From NCBI RefSeq assembly GCF_001665575.1, contig NZ_LZSU01000021.1, forward strand, positions 1-64,000: a stretch of DNA of 64,000 nt, written 5' to 3'. This stretch comes from Mycobacterium sp. 852013-51886_SCH5428379. GTDB taxonomy: Bacteria > Actinomycetota > Actinomycetes > Mycobacteriales > Mycobacteriaceae. Positions within the stretch are counted from its first letter, which is position 1. Each line of letters starts with the position of its first letter. Below the pieces are notes generated by a model. The model was not told where the DNA came from, ran no database searches, and saw nothing but the letters and a program-made list of their open reading frames with translations. The position numbers and the translations under genes were made by a program. This document shows positions 28,110 through 36,245 of the stretch, one piece after another.

Positions 28110-29318
28110 ATGACCATTCAGGAGGTCGGCGCGCCGGTCGTCGACTACGAGACGGCGGACTCCCCCGCCGAGGCCCACCGTCTGCTCGCCGCGGCGCGCG
28201 CTCAGGGACCGGTCGCGACGGGCCCGCACGGCCCTGAGGTACTCAGCTACGAACTGGCCCGAACCGTGTTGCGCGACGACCGGTTCGCCACCCCGAAAGG
28301 TCTCGGCCTCGCCGCCCAGGGCGTCGACTCCGGCCCCCTGTGGGACCGCGTCAGCACCAACTTGCTCAGCCTCGACGGCCCGGACCATCACCGGTTACGC
28401 AAGCTGGTGTGCCGGGCGTTCACCCCGCGCGCTTCCGACCGGCTGCGCGCGACCTGCCGGCAGCTGGCCGACGAACTGGTGGGCCGCCAGACCGACGAGG
28501 GCTTCTGCGACGTCGTCGCCGACATCGCCCGGCCCTATCCGGTTCCGGTCATCTGCGCCCTCCTCGGCGCCTCCGCACGGGACTGGCCGCAGCTCTCGGC
28601 GTGGGCAGACGAGGTCTTCAAGCTCTTCGACTGGAACGTCGCCGAGGACGCCGACGACATCGAGCGGGCCTGGGCGGCGCTCGACCGCTACAACGACGCC
28701 CTGGTCCGCGAACGCCGCGACGCGCTGACCGACGACCTGATGTCCGACCTCATCCGGGCGGAGATCGACGGCGACCGGCTCACCCACACCGAGCTGCTGA
28801 TGTTGGCGGGCGGTCTGCTGATGGCGGGCACGGACACCACCCGCAATCAGCTCGCCGCAGCCGTCGACGTGTTGTGCGACCGCCCCGAGCAGTGGGCGAT
28901 GCTGGCGGACCACCCGGAGTCGATCCCGCTGGCCGTCGACGAACTGATGCGCTTCTGGCCGGTGGTCTTCACCACGATCCGCTGCCCCCGCGTGGACGTC
29001 GACCTGCCGGGCCTGAGCCTGCGGCAGGGCGAGATGGTCATCGTCAACATCGCTGCGGCCAACCGTGATCCGGCCGCGTTCGATGACCCCGACGTGCTGG
29101 ATCTCGGCAGGCGGAACGCCTCGGCGATGCTGACGTTCGGCGGCGGCATCCACTACTGCCTCGGCACGCATCTGGCCCGCACCGAACTGGTCGAGGCGCT
29201 CACGGTGATCACCTCGCGGATGCCGGCACCGCACCGTGCGGGGCCTGCGCCCTGGGGACCGCTCACCGGCATCTGCGGACCGTTGACCCTGCCGCTGAGC
29301 TTCGAACCCGGTCACTGA
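28110..29318 (+). CDS. Cytochrome P450
   Basis: A 402-residue soluble bacterial P450. The I-helix oxygen-binding motif is AGTDTT (239-244), the K-helix ExxR is E278-L-M-R281, and the haem loop is FGGGIHYCLG (343-352) with haem thiolate C350. No ferredoxin or reductase gene is adjacent, so it must use electron donors encoded elsewhere. It starts 70 nt after the exported protein, in the same direction as the PKS operon, and could be its last gene. If so it might hydroxylate the alkyl chain or ring of the phenolic lipid. An independent role is equally possible. Confidence 0.93.
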   Translation: MTIQEVGAPVVDYETADSPAEAHRLLAAARAQGPVATGPHGPEVLSYELARTVLRDDRFATPKGLGLAAQGVDSGPLWDRVSTNLLSLDGPDHHRLRKLVCRAFTPRASDRLRATCRQLADELVGRQTDEGFCDVVADIARPYPVPVICALLGASARDWPQLSAWADEVFKLFDWNVAEDADDIERAWAALDRYNDALVRERRDALTDDLMSDLIRAEIDGDRLTHTELLMLAGGLLMAGTDTTRNQLAAAVDVLCDRPEQWAMLADHPESIPLAVDELMRFWPVVFTTIRCPRVDVDLPGLSLRQGEMVIVNIAAANRDPAAFDDPDVLDLGRRNASAMLTFGGGIHYCLGTHLARTELVEALTVITSRMPAPHRAGPAPWGPLTGICGPLTLPLSFEPGH

Positions 29319-29366
29319 ACGAGCGTTGCGTGCAGCGGGCCGGCCACCCTCTGTCAAGATCAGTCC

Positions 29367-30581
29367 ATGGCCCCGATTCGCCGGCTGTTCACCGCGCTCG
29401 CCGCACTGGCCCTCGTGACCGGCTGCACATCCACCGAGCCTGCGGAGCGGCAACAGGATCCGCGCGCCGATGCGATCGCGCAGATCATCGCCGACACGAT
29501 GGCGCAGGCGCATCTGAAGGCGGCCATCGTCCGCGTCACCGAAGATGGCGACGAGATCATCACCCGGGCATTCGGCGAGACGGTGACCGGGGTGCCCGCC
29601 ACCACCGACATGCACTTCCGCAACGGCGCGGTGGCCATCTCCTACGTCTCGACACTGCTGCTGCTCCTGGCCGAGGAGAAAGTGGTCAGCCTCGATGACC
29701 GGCTGGCCCGTTGGCTGCCGTCGGTCCCCCACGCCGAACGCGTGACGCTGCACCAGCTCGCCCAGATGACCTCCGGCTACCACGATTACGTGATCGGCAA
29801 CGACGCCTTCGCCGCCGCGCTCTACGCCGACCCGTTCCGCGCGTGGACCACCGACGACCTCCTCGCCTTCGCCGTCGACAAACCGCTGCTCTACGAACCG
29901 GGCAGCAACTGGAACTACGCCCACACCAACTACGTGCTGCTCGGCCTGGCGCTGGAGAAGGCCACGGGCCGCGCAATGAGCGACCTGCTCGCCGAGAAGG
30001 TCCTGACCCCACTGGGACTCGGCGCCACCCGAGCGTCGCTCACCGCCGAACTGCCCGAACCCGCCCTGCACGCGTTCTCCTCCGAACGCCGTCAGGCTCT
30101 GCGCATCCCGGACGGCACCCCCTTCTACGAGGAGTCCACCTACTGGAACCCGTCGTGGTCGATCACCCACGGCGCCATCCAGACCAGCACCATCACCGAC
30201 CTCGAACGCACGGCGGTCGCCATCGGCTCCGGCGAGCTGCTGACCCCGGAATCCCACCGGCTGATGGTGTCGACCGACCTGCGCGGCCGGACCCACGCCC
30301 AGCCGGGGTGCGCGACGTGCGCGCCGATGACCGACAGCTACACCTACGGCCTCGGCGTGGTGATCACCGGGGAGTGGCTTCTGCAGAACCCGCTCATGTC
30401 CGGGTACGGCGCCGTCGAGGCGTATCTGCCGTCGCGCGGGATCGCGATCGCGGTTGCGGTGACATTCGAGCCCGACGCGTTCGACGCCGGCGGCGACTAC
30501 TCGAACGCGGCGCAACTGATGTTCGCCCGCATCGCGCAGCACCTGGCACCGGACGCCGCCCCTCCGGTGCCGACGGAATAA
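29367..30581 (+). CDS. Lipoprotein with beta-lactamase/DD-peptidase fold, catalytic residues lost
   Basis: A 404-residue lipoprotein with lipobox LVTGC (lipidated Cys about 20) and a serine beta-lactamase-family fold (VSLDDRLARWLP, HQLAQMTSGYHDYV, TNYVLLGLALEKATG). All three catalytic motifs are altered. SxxK reads AVAI (A88-I91, in RNGAVAISY), the YxN motif reads YAH (184-186), and the HxG triad position reads QNP (340-342). The enzyme should be unable to form an acyl-enzyme. It may be a binding or scaffold protein at the outer face of the membrane. Two Cys in PGCATC near 314-317 could form a disulfide. Its stop overlaps the next ATG (TAATG). Confidence 0.85.
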   Translation: MAPIRRLFTALAALALVTGCTSTEPAERQQDPRADAIAQIIADTMAQAHLKAAIVRVTEDGDEIITRAFGETVTGVPATTDMHFRNGAVAISYVSTLLLLLAEEKVVSLDDRLARWLPSVPHAERVTLHQLAQMTSGYHDYVIGNDAFAAALYADPFRAWTTDDLLAFAVDKPLLYEPGSNWNYAHTNYVLLGLALEKATGRAMSDLLAEKVLTPLGLGATRASLTAELPEPALHAFSSERRQALRIPDGTPFYEESTYWNPSWSITHGAIQTSTITDLERTAVAIGSGELLTPESHRLMVSTDLRGRTHAQPGCATCAPMTDSYTYGLGVVITGEWLLQNPLMSGYGAVEAYLPSRGIAIAVAVTFEPDAFDAGGDYSNAAQLMFARIAQHLAPDAAPPVPTE

Positions 30582-31312
30582 TGACCCGGGTGGCACCCAC
30601 CGTTCTCTTCCTGCACAACGAACACCTGGCGACCGAAGCGCTGCTCGGCGAGGCGTTCAGCGATGCCGGCTACGACGTCGCGACGTTCACCGTCGTCCCC
30701 GCCGAACGCATCGACGCCCCCGCCCACGAGGTCACCTTCCCGGATCCGGCCGACTACGACGTGATCGTGCCGCTCGGGGCGCGCTGGCCGGTCTACGACG
30801 AGGCGCTCCGCGCGACCTGGGTGGGCGCCGAGATGCAGATGATGCGCGACGCCGCGGACGCGGGCGTGGCACTGCTCGGGATCTGCTTCGGCGGTCAGTT
30901 GCTCGCGCAGACGTTCGGCGGCACCGTCGGCCGGTCCACCGCGCCGGAGATCGGCTGGTACGACATCGCCACCGACCGCCCCGATCTGGTACCCCCGGGG
31001 CCGTGGTTCCAGTGGCATTTCGACCGGTTCACCGTGCCGCCCGGCGCGGTCGAGATCGCGCGGACCCCGAACGCGCCGCAGGCCTTCGTGCTCGGGCGCG
31101 CCTTGGCTCTGCAGTTCCACCCGGAACTCGACCACCGGGTGCTGGCGGACTGGCTTGGCGACGACCGCGACGGCGACGTCGTCCGGTTCGGTCTCGACCA
31201 CGACGAATTGATGTACCGCACAAGGCAATTGGAGGACGACGCCCGGCGGCGCGTACGGCTGCTGGTGAGCGGCTTCCTGTCCTACGCCGCGGCCGCGCCG
31301 TGCCCGAGCTGA
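30581..31312 (+). CDS. Type 1 glutamine amidotransferase-like protein
   Basis: A 243-residue class I glutamine amidotransferase domain without a fused synthetase. The nucleophile is C102 (LLGICFGGQLLAQ) and the other triad members are H180 and E182 (LQFHPEL). This is the GuaA-like or gamma-glutamyl-hydrolase-like stand-alone type, which often acts with an unlinked partner. The ATG at 30581 overlaps the stop of the lipoprotein, so the two are co-translated. The C-terminal 30 nt overlap the convergent epimerase gene. The acceptor reaction is unknown. Confidence 0.87.
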   Translation: MTRVAPTVLFLHNEHLATEALLGEAFSDAGYDVATFTVVPAERIDAPAHEVTFPDPADYDVIVPLGARWPVYDEALRATWVGAEMQMMRDAADAGVALLGICFGGQLLAQTFGGTVGRSTAPEIGWYDIATDRPDLVPPGPWFQWHFDRFTVPPGAVEIARTPNAPQAFVLGRALALQFHPELDHRVLADWLGDDRDGDVVRFGLDHDELMYRTRQLEDDARRRVRLLVSGFLSYAAAAPCPS

Positions 31313-32643
31313 TGGGCCAGCGCACCCTCGACCGTCGGATGACGGAACCGGTGGCCGGCCGCAGCCAGCGTCGCCGGTAGCACCCGCTGATCGGCCTCCG
31401 CGAGTTCGCGCGCACCCTGCGCCCCCAGCAGCACCCGCGGCCCCAGCGACGGCACCGGCAGCAGCGCCGGTCGGTGCAGCACCCCGGCCAGCGCCCGGGT
31501 GTAGTCGGCGTTGCGGACCGGCTCGGGGGCGACGGCATTGACCGGCCCGGCCAGGTTGCCGTCCCACAACGCCCGGTAGTACACGTCGAGCAGGTCGTCG
31601 AGCCCGATCCACGACAGCCACTGCCTGCCGCTGCCCAGCCGGCCGCCCAACCCGGCGGCGAACAGCGGCCGGAACAGTCGCAGCGTGCCGCCCGCCGAGG
31701 ACTGGACGATGCCGGTCCGCACGGCCACCACGCGCAGTCCGCCCGCGGCGGCCGGGGCGGTCGCGGCCTCCCAGTCGGCGACCACGTCGGCCAGGAACCC
31801 CGTGCCGCGCGGGCTGTCCTCGGTCAGGACGGTGTCACCGCAGTCGTATCCGTAGTAGCCGACCGCCGAGGCACTGACGAAGACCCGGGGACCGCCGCCG
31901 ACGGCGGCCAGTTCGGCGAGCCGGCGGGTGGGCTCGATGCGGCTGTCGCGGATCGCGCTGCGGTGCGCCGCGGTGAAGCGGCCGGCGATCGAGGCCCCCG
32001 CGAGGTGGACCACCGCGTCGACGCCGAGCAGGAGATCGGGGGCGGGCCGGGCCGGATCCCACCGGCGTTCATCGGGCCCCCGCGGTGTGCCCCGCACCAG
32101 CCGGATCACCCGGTGCCCGCCGCTGGTCAGCATGGCCGTCAGCGCGGACCCGACCAGACCGGACGCTCCCGTCACCGCCACCACGAGCGGCCCGCACCCG
32201 GCCTGCGCGGCGTCCCGGTGGGCGGCGAGATCGTCGGCGAGCTGACGGTGCCGGTAGACGAACGTCGGCCGCAACGCCGCACCGGGCACCGTCGTGTCCA
32301 CCCGGTCGTGGACGCGGGTGCGGCCAGGACCGGCCTCGGCGAACGAGTGGGTGTGTCGCCAGTAACCGATCACCCGGGGTGGCCATGTCCGCAGGCCGCG
32401 TGCCGACAGCGCGTCGGCGAACCGGTACGGCGGATCGTAGGCGGCGGGGTCGTGCTGGGCGATCCAGCGCATGCCTGCCGGCAGACCCAGTACCGCCTGA
32501 CCGTCGGCCAGTGACGGTGTCTCCGCGACGACCGTCATCGGCTGCCACGGCGGCACGAGGCGGGGCATGGCGCCGGGGCGGGTGTGCCAGGCGAACACCT
32601 CGTCGAGCGGATGGTCGACGATGCTCTCGAACTCGATACCCAT
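31282..32643 (-). CDS. SRPBCC-domain plus TIGR01777 NAD(P)-dependent epimerase fusion
   Basis: A 453-residue two-domain protein. The N-terminal SRPBCC (START-like ligand-binding) domain covers about 1-145. The C-terminal extended SDR begins VVAVTGASGLVGSAL at about 154-168 and contains the TIGR01777 pattern around VHLAGASIAGRFT, with a YYGYDCGDTVLTE region further on. The ATG at 32643 has an AGGAG site 5 nt upstream; the frame is open to 32730 without coding character. TIGR01777 proteins resemble the cell-division inhibitor SulA/YfcH group by annotation but are nucleotide-sugar epimerase-like oxidoreductases of unproven substrate. The fusion is found in other actinobacteria. Confidence 0.88.
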   Translation of the reverse strand: MGIEFESIVDHPLDEVFAWHTRPGAMPRLVPPWQPMTVVAETPSLADGQAVLGLPAGMRWIAQHDPAAYDPPYRFADALSARGLRTWPPRVIGYWRHTHSFAEAGPGRTRVHDRVDTTVPGAALRPTFVYRHRQLADDLAAHRDAAQAGCGPLVVAVTGASGLVGSALTAMLTSGGHRVIRLVRGTPRGPDERRWDPARPAPDLLLGVDAVVHLAGASIAGRFTAAHRSAIRDSRIEPTRRLAELAAVGGGPRVFVSASAVGYYGYDCGDTVLTEDSPRGTGFLADVVADWEAATAPAAAGGLRVVAVRTGIVQSSAGGTLRLFRPLFAAGLGGRLGSGRQWLSWIGLDDLLDVYYRALWDGNLAGPVNAVAPEPVRNADYTRALAGVLHRPALLPVPSLGPRVLLGAQGARELAEADQRVLPATLAAAGHRFRHPTVEGALAHQLGHGAAAA

Positions 32644-32693
32644 GGGTCTCCTGTCGACGGGTGTACGCGATGTGGACGGGGTACCCGTCCACC

Positions 32694-33353
32694 ATGTCCC
32701 TGGGCAGGGCGGTTCGGCGGACGTTCGCAAACCGTCACGAAGCGGGCCGGATCCTGGCGCAGGACCTGGTGTCCTATCACCGTCCCGGGACCGTCGTCCT
32801 CGGCCTCGCCCGCGGCGGCGTGCCCGTCGGCTGGGAGGTGGCCCGGGCGCTGGGCGCGCCGTTGGACGTCTTCCTGGTGCGCAAACTCGGAGTGCCGCAG
32901 TGGCCGGAGCTGGCCATGGGCGCGATCGCCTCCGGCGGCGGCGTCGTACTCAACGAGCAGCTGATCGCGAACCTGAGCATCGGCGACGACGACGTGGCAC
33001 GGGTGATCGAACGGGAGACCGCCGAACTGCACCGCCGCGAATCCGCCTATCGCGGTGGCCGGGCGCCGCTCGCGATGGCCGGGGCGACGGTGGTGCTGGT
33101 CGACGACGGGATCGCCACCGGCGCGAGCATGCTGGCTGCAGTCCGGGCGGTGCGGACACTGGATCCCGCCGAGGTGGTGGCGGCGGTGCCGGTGGGTCCG
33201 AGGTCGGCCTGCCGCGACCTGGGTGGCGAGGCCGACGCGGTGGTGTGCGCGACCATGCCGACGGCCTTCCATGCGGTCGGGCAGGTGTTCGCCGACTTCC
33301 ACCAGGTCACCGACGACGAGGTACGCGAGCTGCTGGCCACGCCGACGCGCTGA
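32694..33353 (+). CDS. Phosphoribosyltransferase-family protein
   Basis: A 219-residue type I phosphoribosyltransferase fold. The PRPP-binding signature VVLVDDGIATGAS is at 133-145. The N-terminal part has the VLGLARGGVPVGWEVA and VFLVRKLGVPQWPELAMGA motifs typical of the stand-alone PRTase group in actinobacteria. The ATG at 32694 gives a normal-length protein; the frame is open far upstream into the antisense of the epimerase gene and is not coding there. Its base substrate is not known. In M. tuberculosis a PRTase-domain gene (Rv2143) lies beside the wag31 region, and this may be its counterpart. Confidence 0.87.
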   Translation: MSLGRAVRRTFANRHEAGRILAQDLVSYHRPGTVVLGLARGGVPVGWEVARALGAPLDVFLVRKLGVPQWPELAMGAIASGGGVVLNEQLIANLSIGDDDVARVIERETAELHRRESAYRGGRAPLAMAGATVVLVDDGIATGASMLAAVRAVRTLDPAEVVAAVPVGPRSACRDLGGEADAVVCATMPTAFHAVGQVFADFHQVTDDEVRELLATPTR

Positions 33354-33620
33354 CTATCCGGCGTTCTGCAGGTGCAGATCGGGCAGGCAGACCCGGGCCA
33401 GATCGTCGAGCGGGAGCTGCAGCACCGCGGCCAACGCGGCCACCGTCGTGAACGCCGGGGTCGCCAGGCGGCCGGTCTCGATCTTGCGCAGTGTCTCCGG
33501 GGAGATCGAGGCGGCCTCGGCCACCTCGGCGAGGGTGCGGTCGCCGCGGGCCTGACGGAGAAGGGCACCGAGACGTTTACCGGCCGCGAGTTGCTCGCGG
33601 GTCAGGGGTGAGCGCACCAT
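33354..33620 (-). CDS. Small XRE-family DNA-binding regulator
   Basis: An 88-residue protein that is almost entirely a lambda-repressor-like helix-turn-helix (about 16-70: LGALLRQARGDRTLAEVAEA, then ISPETLRKIETGRLATPAF). The ATG at 33620 is preferred; a GTG at 33629 would add three residues. It has no ligand or oligomerisation domain beyond a short tail, so it should act as a simple dimeric repressor. It is divergent from the methionine aminopeptidase gene. A perfect palindrome lies between the two starts and is the obvious operator. Its stop abuts the phosphoribosyltransferase stop. Confidence 0.87.
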   Translation of the reverse strand: MVRSPLTREQLAAGKRLGALLRQARGDRTLAEVAEAASISPETLRKIETGRLATPAFTTVAALAAVLQLPLDDLARVCLPDLHLQNAG

Positions 33621-33633
33621 GAGGGCCACTATA

Positions 33634-33649
33634 CGGTATTTCTATACCG
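33634..33649. promoter_or_regulatory. Perfect palindrome between XRE regulator and map
   Basis: CGGTAT-TTCT-ATACCG is a perfect 6-bp inverted repeat with a 4-nt centre. It is set in the only A/T-rich patch (TATACGGTATTTCTATACC) of the 60-bp divergent intergenic region. Its position 14 bp from the regulator ATG and 31 bp from the map start fits an operator shared by both promoters. This fits autoregulation by the small XRE protein, with joint control of the aminopeptidase. Confidence 0.65.
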
Positions 33650-33680
33650 GTAGCTCGACGAGGACGAGGAGAGGCCACAC

Positions 33681-34454
33681 GTGCTGGAGTTGAAGACGCC
33701 GCGGGAGATCGAGGCGATGCGCACCACCGGGGCCTTCGTCGCCCAACTGCTCGGGGACCTGCAGTCGCGCGCGGCGGTCGGGGTGAACCTTCTCGACCTG
33801 GAACATCGTGCGCGGCAACTGATCTCTGAGCGGGGCGCGGTGTCGTGCTACTGGGACTACGCGCCGTCCTTCGGGCGCGGCCCGTTCCGCAACGTCATCT
33901 GCCTGTCGGTCAACGACGCTGTGCTGCACGGCCTTCCCCACGACTACGTACTGCGCGACGGCGATGTGCTGAGCATGGACATCGCGGTCTCCATCGACGG
34001 CTGGGTGGCCGATTCGGCGCGCACCGTCATCGTCGGGACGCCGCGGCCGGAGGATCGCCGGCTCGTCGAAGCCACCGAACGTGCGCTGGCCGCCGGTATC
34101 GCCGGCGCCCGACCGGGCGGGCATCTCGGCGACATCTCGGCCGCAATCGAAGCTGTCGCAACGGATTACGGATATCCGGTCAACACGCAGTTCGGCGGGC
34201 ACGGCATCGGCCGGACCATGCACGAGGATCCGCACGTCGCAAACCGCGGACGAGCCGGCCGCGGCCTGCGACTGCGTCCGGGTCTCACCCTGGCGCTCGA
34301 ACCGTGGTTCGCCCTCGGCACCGATCGGATCGTCTACGACCCCGACGGCTGGACCATCCGGTCGGCCGACGGATCGCGAACCGCCCACAGCGAGCACACG
34401 ATCGCGATCACCGACGGGGACCCGCTGGTGTTGACCAGCCAGGGGCCGCGCTAG
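33681..34454 (+). CDS. map: Type I methionine aminopeptidase
   Basis: A 257-residue M24-family metallopeptidase that removes the initiator Met from nascent proteins. All five metal ligands are visible: D100 (SMDIAV), D111 (VADSART), H174 (GGHGIGRTMHEDP), E207 (ALEPWF) and E238 (SEHTI). The substrate-binding H83 is in VLHGLPHDY. The GTG at 33681 follows a GAGGAGAGG ribosome site. Mycobacteria already have one or two housekeeping copies, so this copy, under a dedicated XRE regulator, may be a conditional paralogue. Its 3' end overlaps the convergent membrane-protein gene by 4 nt. Confidence 0.92.
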   Translation: MLELKTPREIEAMRTTGAFVAQLLGDLQSRAAVGVNLLDLEHRARQLISERGAVSCYWDYAPSFGRGPFRNVICLSVNDAVLHGLPHDYVLRDGDVLSMDIAVSIDGWVADSARTVIVGTPRPEDRRLVEATERALAAGIAGARPGGHLGDISAAIEAVATDYGYPVNTQFGGHGIGRTMHEDPHVANRGRAGRGLRLRPGLTLALEPWFALGTDRIVYDPDGWTIRSADGSRTAHSEHTIAITDGDPLVLTSQGPR

Positions 34455-34834
34455 GGGGTGTTGCGGTCGCCCACCGCGGGTTCGTCCTCGCGCGGGTCTT
34501 CGTGCCGCTCGTCGAACGGCACCGCGTCGGCGTCGCCCGGATCCTCCTCGGCCGCAAACGGATTCGCATCGCCTGCTTCGGCGACGGTATCGGTGTCGGT
34601 GTCATCGGGGTAGTCGGCGTCGAACTGTTCGGTCTTGGCCTCGGCACCGGACGCGGTGTCGCTGTCCGCGTCAGCACCGCGTGACCGCTCGCGCAGCGCG
34701 TCGACGATGAGCAGCACCACGCCGATGACGCTGGCGCCGATGCACACCCACGCGATCAACTCGTTGCTGGTGACCACGGCGGTCACCAGAGCCGCCAGGC
34801 CGATGACGGCCAGGACGAGCGCGATGATCAACAT
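34451..34834 (-). CDS. Small membrane protein downstream of wag31 (Rv2144c-like)
   Basis: A 127-residue protein with two adjacent membrane helices at the N-terminus (about 2-20 and 26-46) and a long acidic, disordered cytoplasmic tail rich in Asp, Glu and Ala (about 55-127). By position directly after wag31, and by this layout, it matches Rv2144c of M. tuberculosis. It lies 16 nt after the wag31 stop, so it is likely co-transcribed. The acidic tail facing the DivIVA polar scaffold is suggestive, but no function is known. Confidence 0.82.
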   Translation of the reverse strand: MLIIALVLAVIGLAALVTAVVTSNELIAWVCIGASVIGVVLLIVDALRERSRGADADSDTASGAEAKTEQFDADYPDDTDTDTVAEAGDANPFAAEEDPGDADAVPFDERHEDPREDEPAVGDRNTP

Positions 34835-34850
34835 GGATCAGCGTTGCGCG

Positions 34851-35678
34851 TCAGTTGTTTCCGCGGCTGAACTGGTTGAAGCCGCCGCCGTCGTTGTTGG
34901 CGCTCGAGTCCACCGGTGCCGCCGAGCCGCGCTGGCCGAGCTCTTCGAGCTGCGACTCCAGGTAGGTCTTGAGGCGGGTGCGGTATTCGCGCTCGAAGGT
35001 GCGAAGCTGCTCGAGGCGACCTTCCAGCACCGTGCGCTGCTGGTTGATGGTGCCCATGATCTCGGAGTGCTTGCGCTCGGCGTCCGCCTGCAGCGCGTCG
35101 GCCTTCTCCTGCGCCTGACGCAGCTGCGTCTCGGAGCGGTTCTGCGCATCCGCCAGCAGGGCGTCGGCGCGCTGACGCGCCTCGGTCACCGTGGTCTCGG
35201 CGGTCTGACGCGCCTCGCTGACCATGGCGTCGGCCTGGGCGCGGGCGTCGGAGAGCAGCTTGTCCGATTCGGCCTGAGCCGTGCTGGTCAGGCGGTCGGC
35301 GGTCTCCTGGGCCAGGCTCAACACCTTCGCGGCACGCAGCGCCATGTCCTCGCTCGCCTGCGACGACTGCGCGGGGGCGGGTGCGGCGGCCGGCGCCTCG
35401 TACACCGGCTGCGGTGCGGGAGTCGGCTCCGGCGCGGGCTCATACTGCGGCGCCGACGGGGCCGACTGCGTGGCACCGCCGCCGGAACGGGCGGAGCTCA
35501 GCTCCTGATCCAGCTCCGCAACCCGCTGACGCAGATCGGCGTTCTCCTCGATGAGACGCGAGAGCTCGTTCTCGACGAGATCGAGGAATGCATCGACCTC
35601 GTCCTCGTTGTAGCCCCGCTTGCCGATGGGCGGCTTGCTGAACGCGACGTTGTGAACGTCGGCTGGAGTGAGCGGCAT
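34851..35678 (-). CDS. wag31: Polar growth scaffold Wag31/DivIVA
   Basis: A 275-residue coiled-coil scaffold that gathers at cell poles and directs tip growth and peptidoglycan insertion in mycobacteria. The DivIVA N-terminal domain is [20 protein letters not shown] followed by [21 protein letters not shown] Pro/Ala/Gln-rich linker (about 75-125) precedes a long coiled coil (about 130-255) of Ala-, Gln- and Glu-rich heptads. The ATG at 35678 follows a GGGGG ribosome site and begins the conserved MPLTP head; an upstream in-frame start at 35762 would add 28 residues not conserved in the family. It is expected to be a Ser/Thr-kinase target. Confidence 0.97.
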   Translation of the reverse strand: MPLTPADVHNVAFSKPPIGKRGYNEDEVDAFLDLVENELSRLIEENADLRQRVAELDQELSSARSGGGATQSAPSAPQYEPAPEPTPAPQPVYEAPAAAPAPAQSSQASEDMALRAAKVLSLAQETADRLTSTAQAESDKLLSDARAQADAMVSEARQTAETTVTEARQRADALLADAQNRSETQLRQAQEKADALQADAERKHSEIMGTINQQRTVLEGRLEQLRTFEREYRTRLKTYLESQLEELGQRGSAAPVDSSANNDGGGFNQFSRGNN

Positions 35679-35717
35679 TGTCTGCCCCCTTGGAGTCTGG
35701 ACCGTGACCGATCTCAA

Positions 35718-35746
35718 AGTGTAAAGCCTGCTCGGAATCGCAACTG
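35718..35746 (-). promoter_or_regulatory. Candidate wag31 promoter
   Basis: On the minus strand a good -10 element, TACACT (35723 to 35718), lies in an A/T-rich patch about 40 nt upstream of the wag31 ATG. The hexamer 17 nt further up is CAGTTG, a poor -35. wag31 is known to have its own promoter in mycobacteria; the exact start point here is inferred. Confidence 0.4.
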
Positions 35747-35798
35747 GCGCCCATCCTGTCACACCAGACCCTGAAGTCGCAGTCGAGGGTCAAAGTTA

Positions 35799-35819
35799 AG
35801 GATGAATTTCAATCATCCT
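35799..35819 (-). repeat. Inverted repeat between yggT and wag31
   Basis: A perfect 7-bp inverted repeat, AGGATGA...TCATCCT, with a 7-nt A/T-rich loop begins 20 nt after the yggT stop. On the minus strand it is followed by TAACTTTG, too poor in T for a strong intrinsic terminator. It could be a weak terminator or attenuator that separates the sepF-yggT messages from wag31. Confidence 0.4.
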
Positions 35820-35838
35820 GTGACCTGCGGCGGTGGGG

Positions 35839-36129
35839 TCAGACCGCGGCGCCGAACGCCAGCTGCATACCGATGAACGCCACCAGCAGCAGCACCATGA
35901 TGGAGAGGTCGAACCGGACTGCACCGATGGTGAGCTGCGGAATCAGCCTGCGCAGCAGCTTCACCGGCGGGTCGGTCACCGTCATGATCACCTCGAGGAC
36001 GACCACGGTGAAACCCCTCGGACGCCAGTCGCGACTGAAGGATCTGATGAACTCGACGACCACCCGTGCGATGAGCAGCAGCCAGAAGACGAACAGCGCG
36101 AAACCCAGGATTTCGAAGAACAGCGCCAA
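35839..36129 (-). CDS. YggT-family membrane protein
   Basis: A 96-residue membrane protein with two hydrophobic segments (about 3-25 and 72-93) joined by the conserved YggT loop (RSFSRDWRPRG, then DPPVKLLRRLIPQLTIGAVRFDLS). The start is a TTG at 36129, with a GTGAGG site about 11 nt upstream; no ATG or GTG fits. It corresponds to Rv2146c and keeps the usual place between sepF and wag31. YggT proteins are widespread neighbours of division genes and their biochemical role is unresolved. In other bacteria a homologue has been linked to osmotic and division phenotypes. Confidence 0.9.
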   Translation of the reverse strand: MALFFEILGFALFVFWLLLIARVVVEFIRSFSRDWRPRGFTVVVLEVIMTVTDPPVKLLRRLIPQLTIGAVRFDLSIMVLLLVAFIGMQLAFGAAV

Positions 36130-36245
36130 CTGAAGCCCGACCTCACTACCGGCAGATGTGTGACATGCGATGTGGGCTCGAACCCAACGGGTGTCAGCCT
36201 ACCTGCATGATCGGACGGTTCCCGTTCGCGTACTGACGGGTGCGG

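Noticed and set aside
29367..30581. Calling this lipoprotein an active beta-lactamase or DD-carboxypeptidase
   Set aside because: The nucleophile Ser, general-base Lys, YxN Asn and HxG motif are all replaced.
35799..35819. Strong intrinsic terminator after yggT
   Set aside because: The stem is only 7 bp, A/T-rich, and lacks a T-tract; kept only as an inverted repeat.
36174..36185. tRNA T-arm-like string GGGCTCGAACCC between yggT and sepF
   Set aside because: No acceptor stem, D-arm or anticodon arm can be built around it on either strand within 90 nt.
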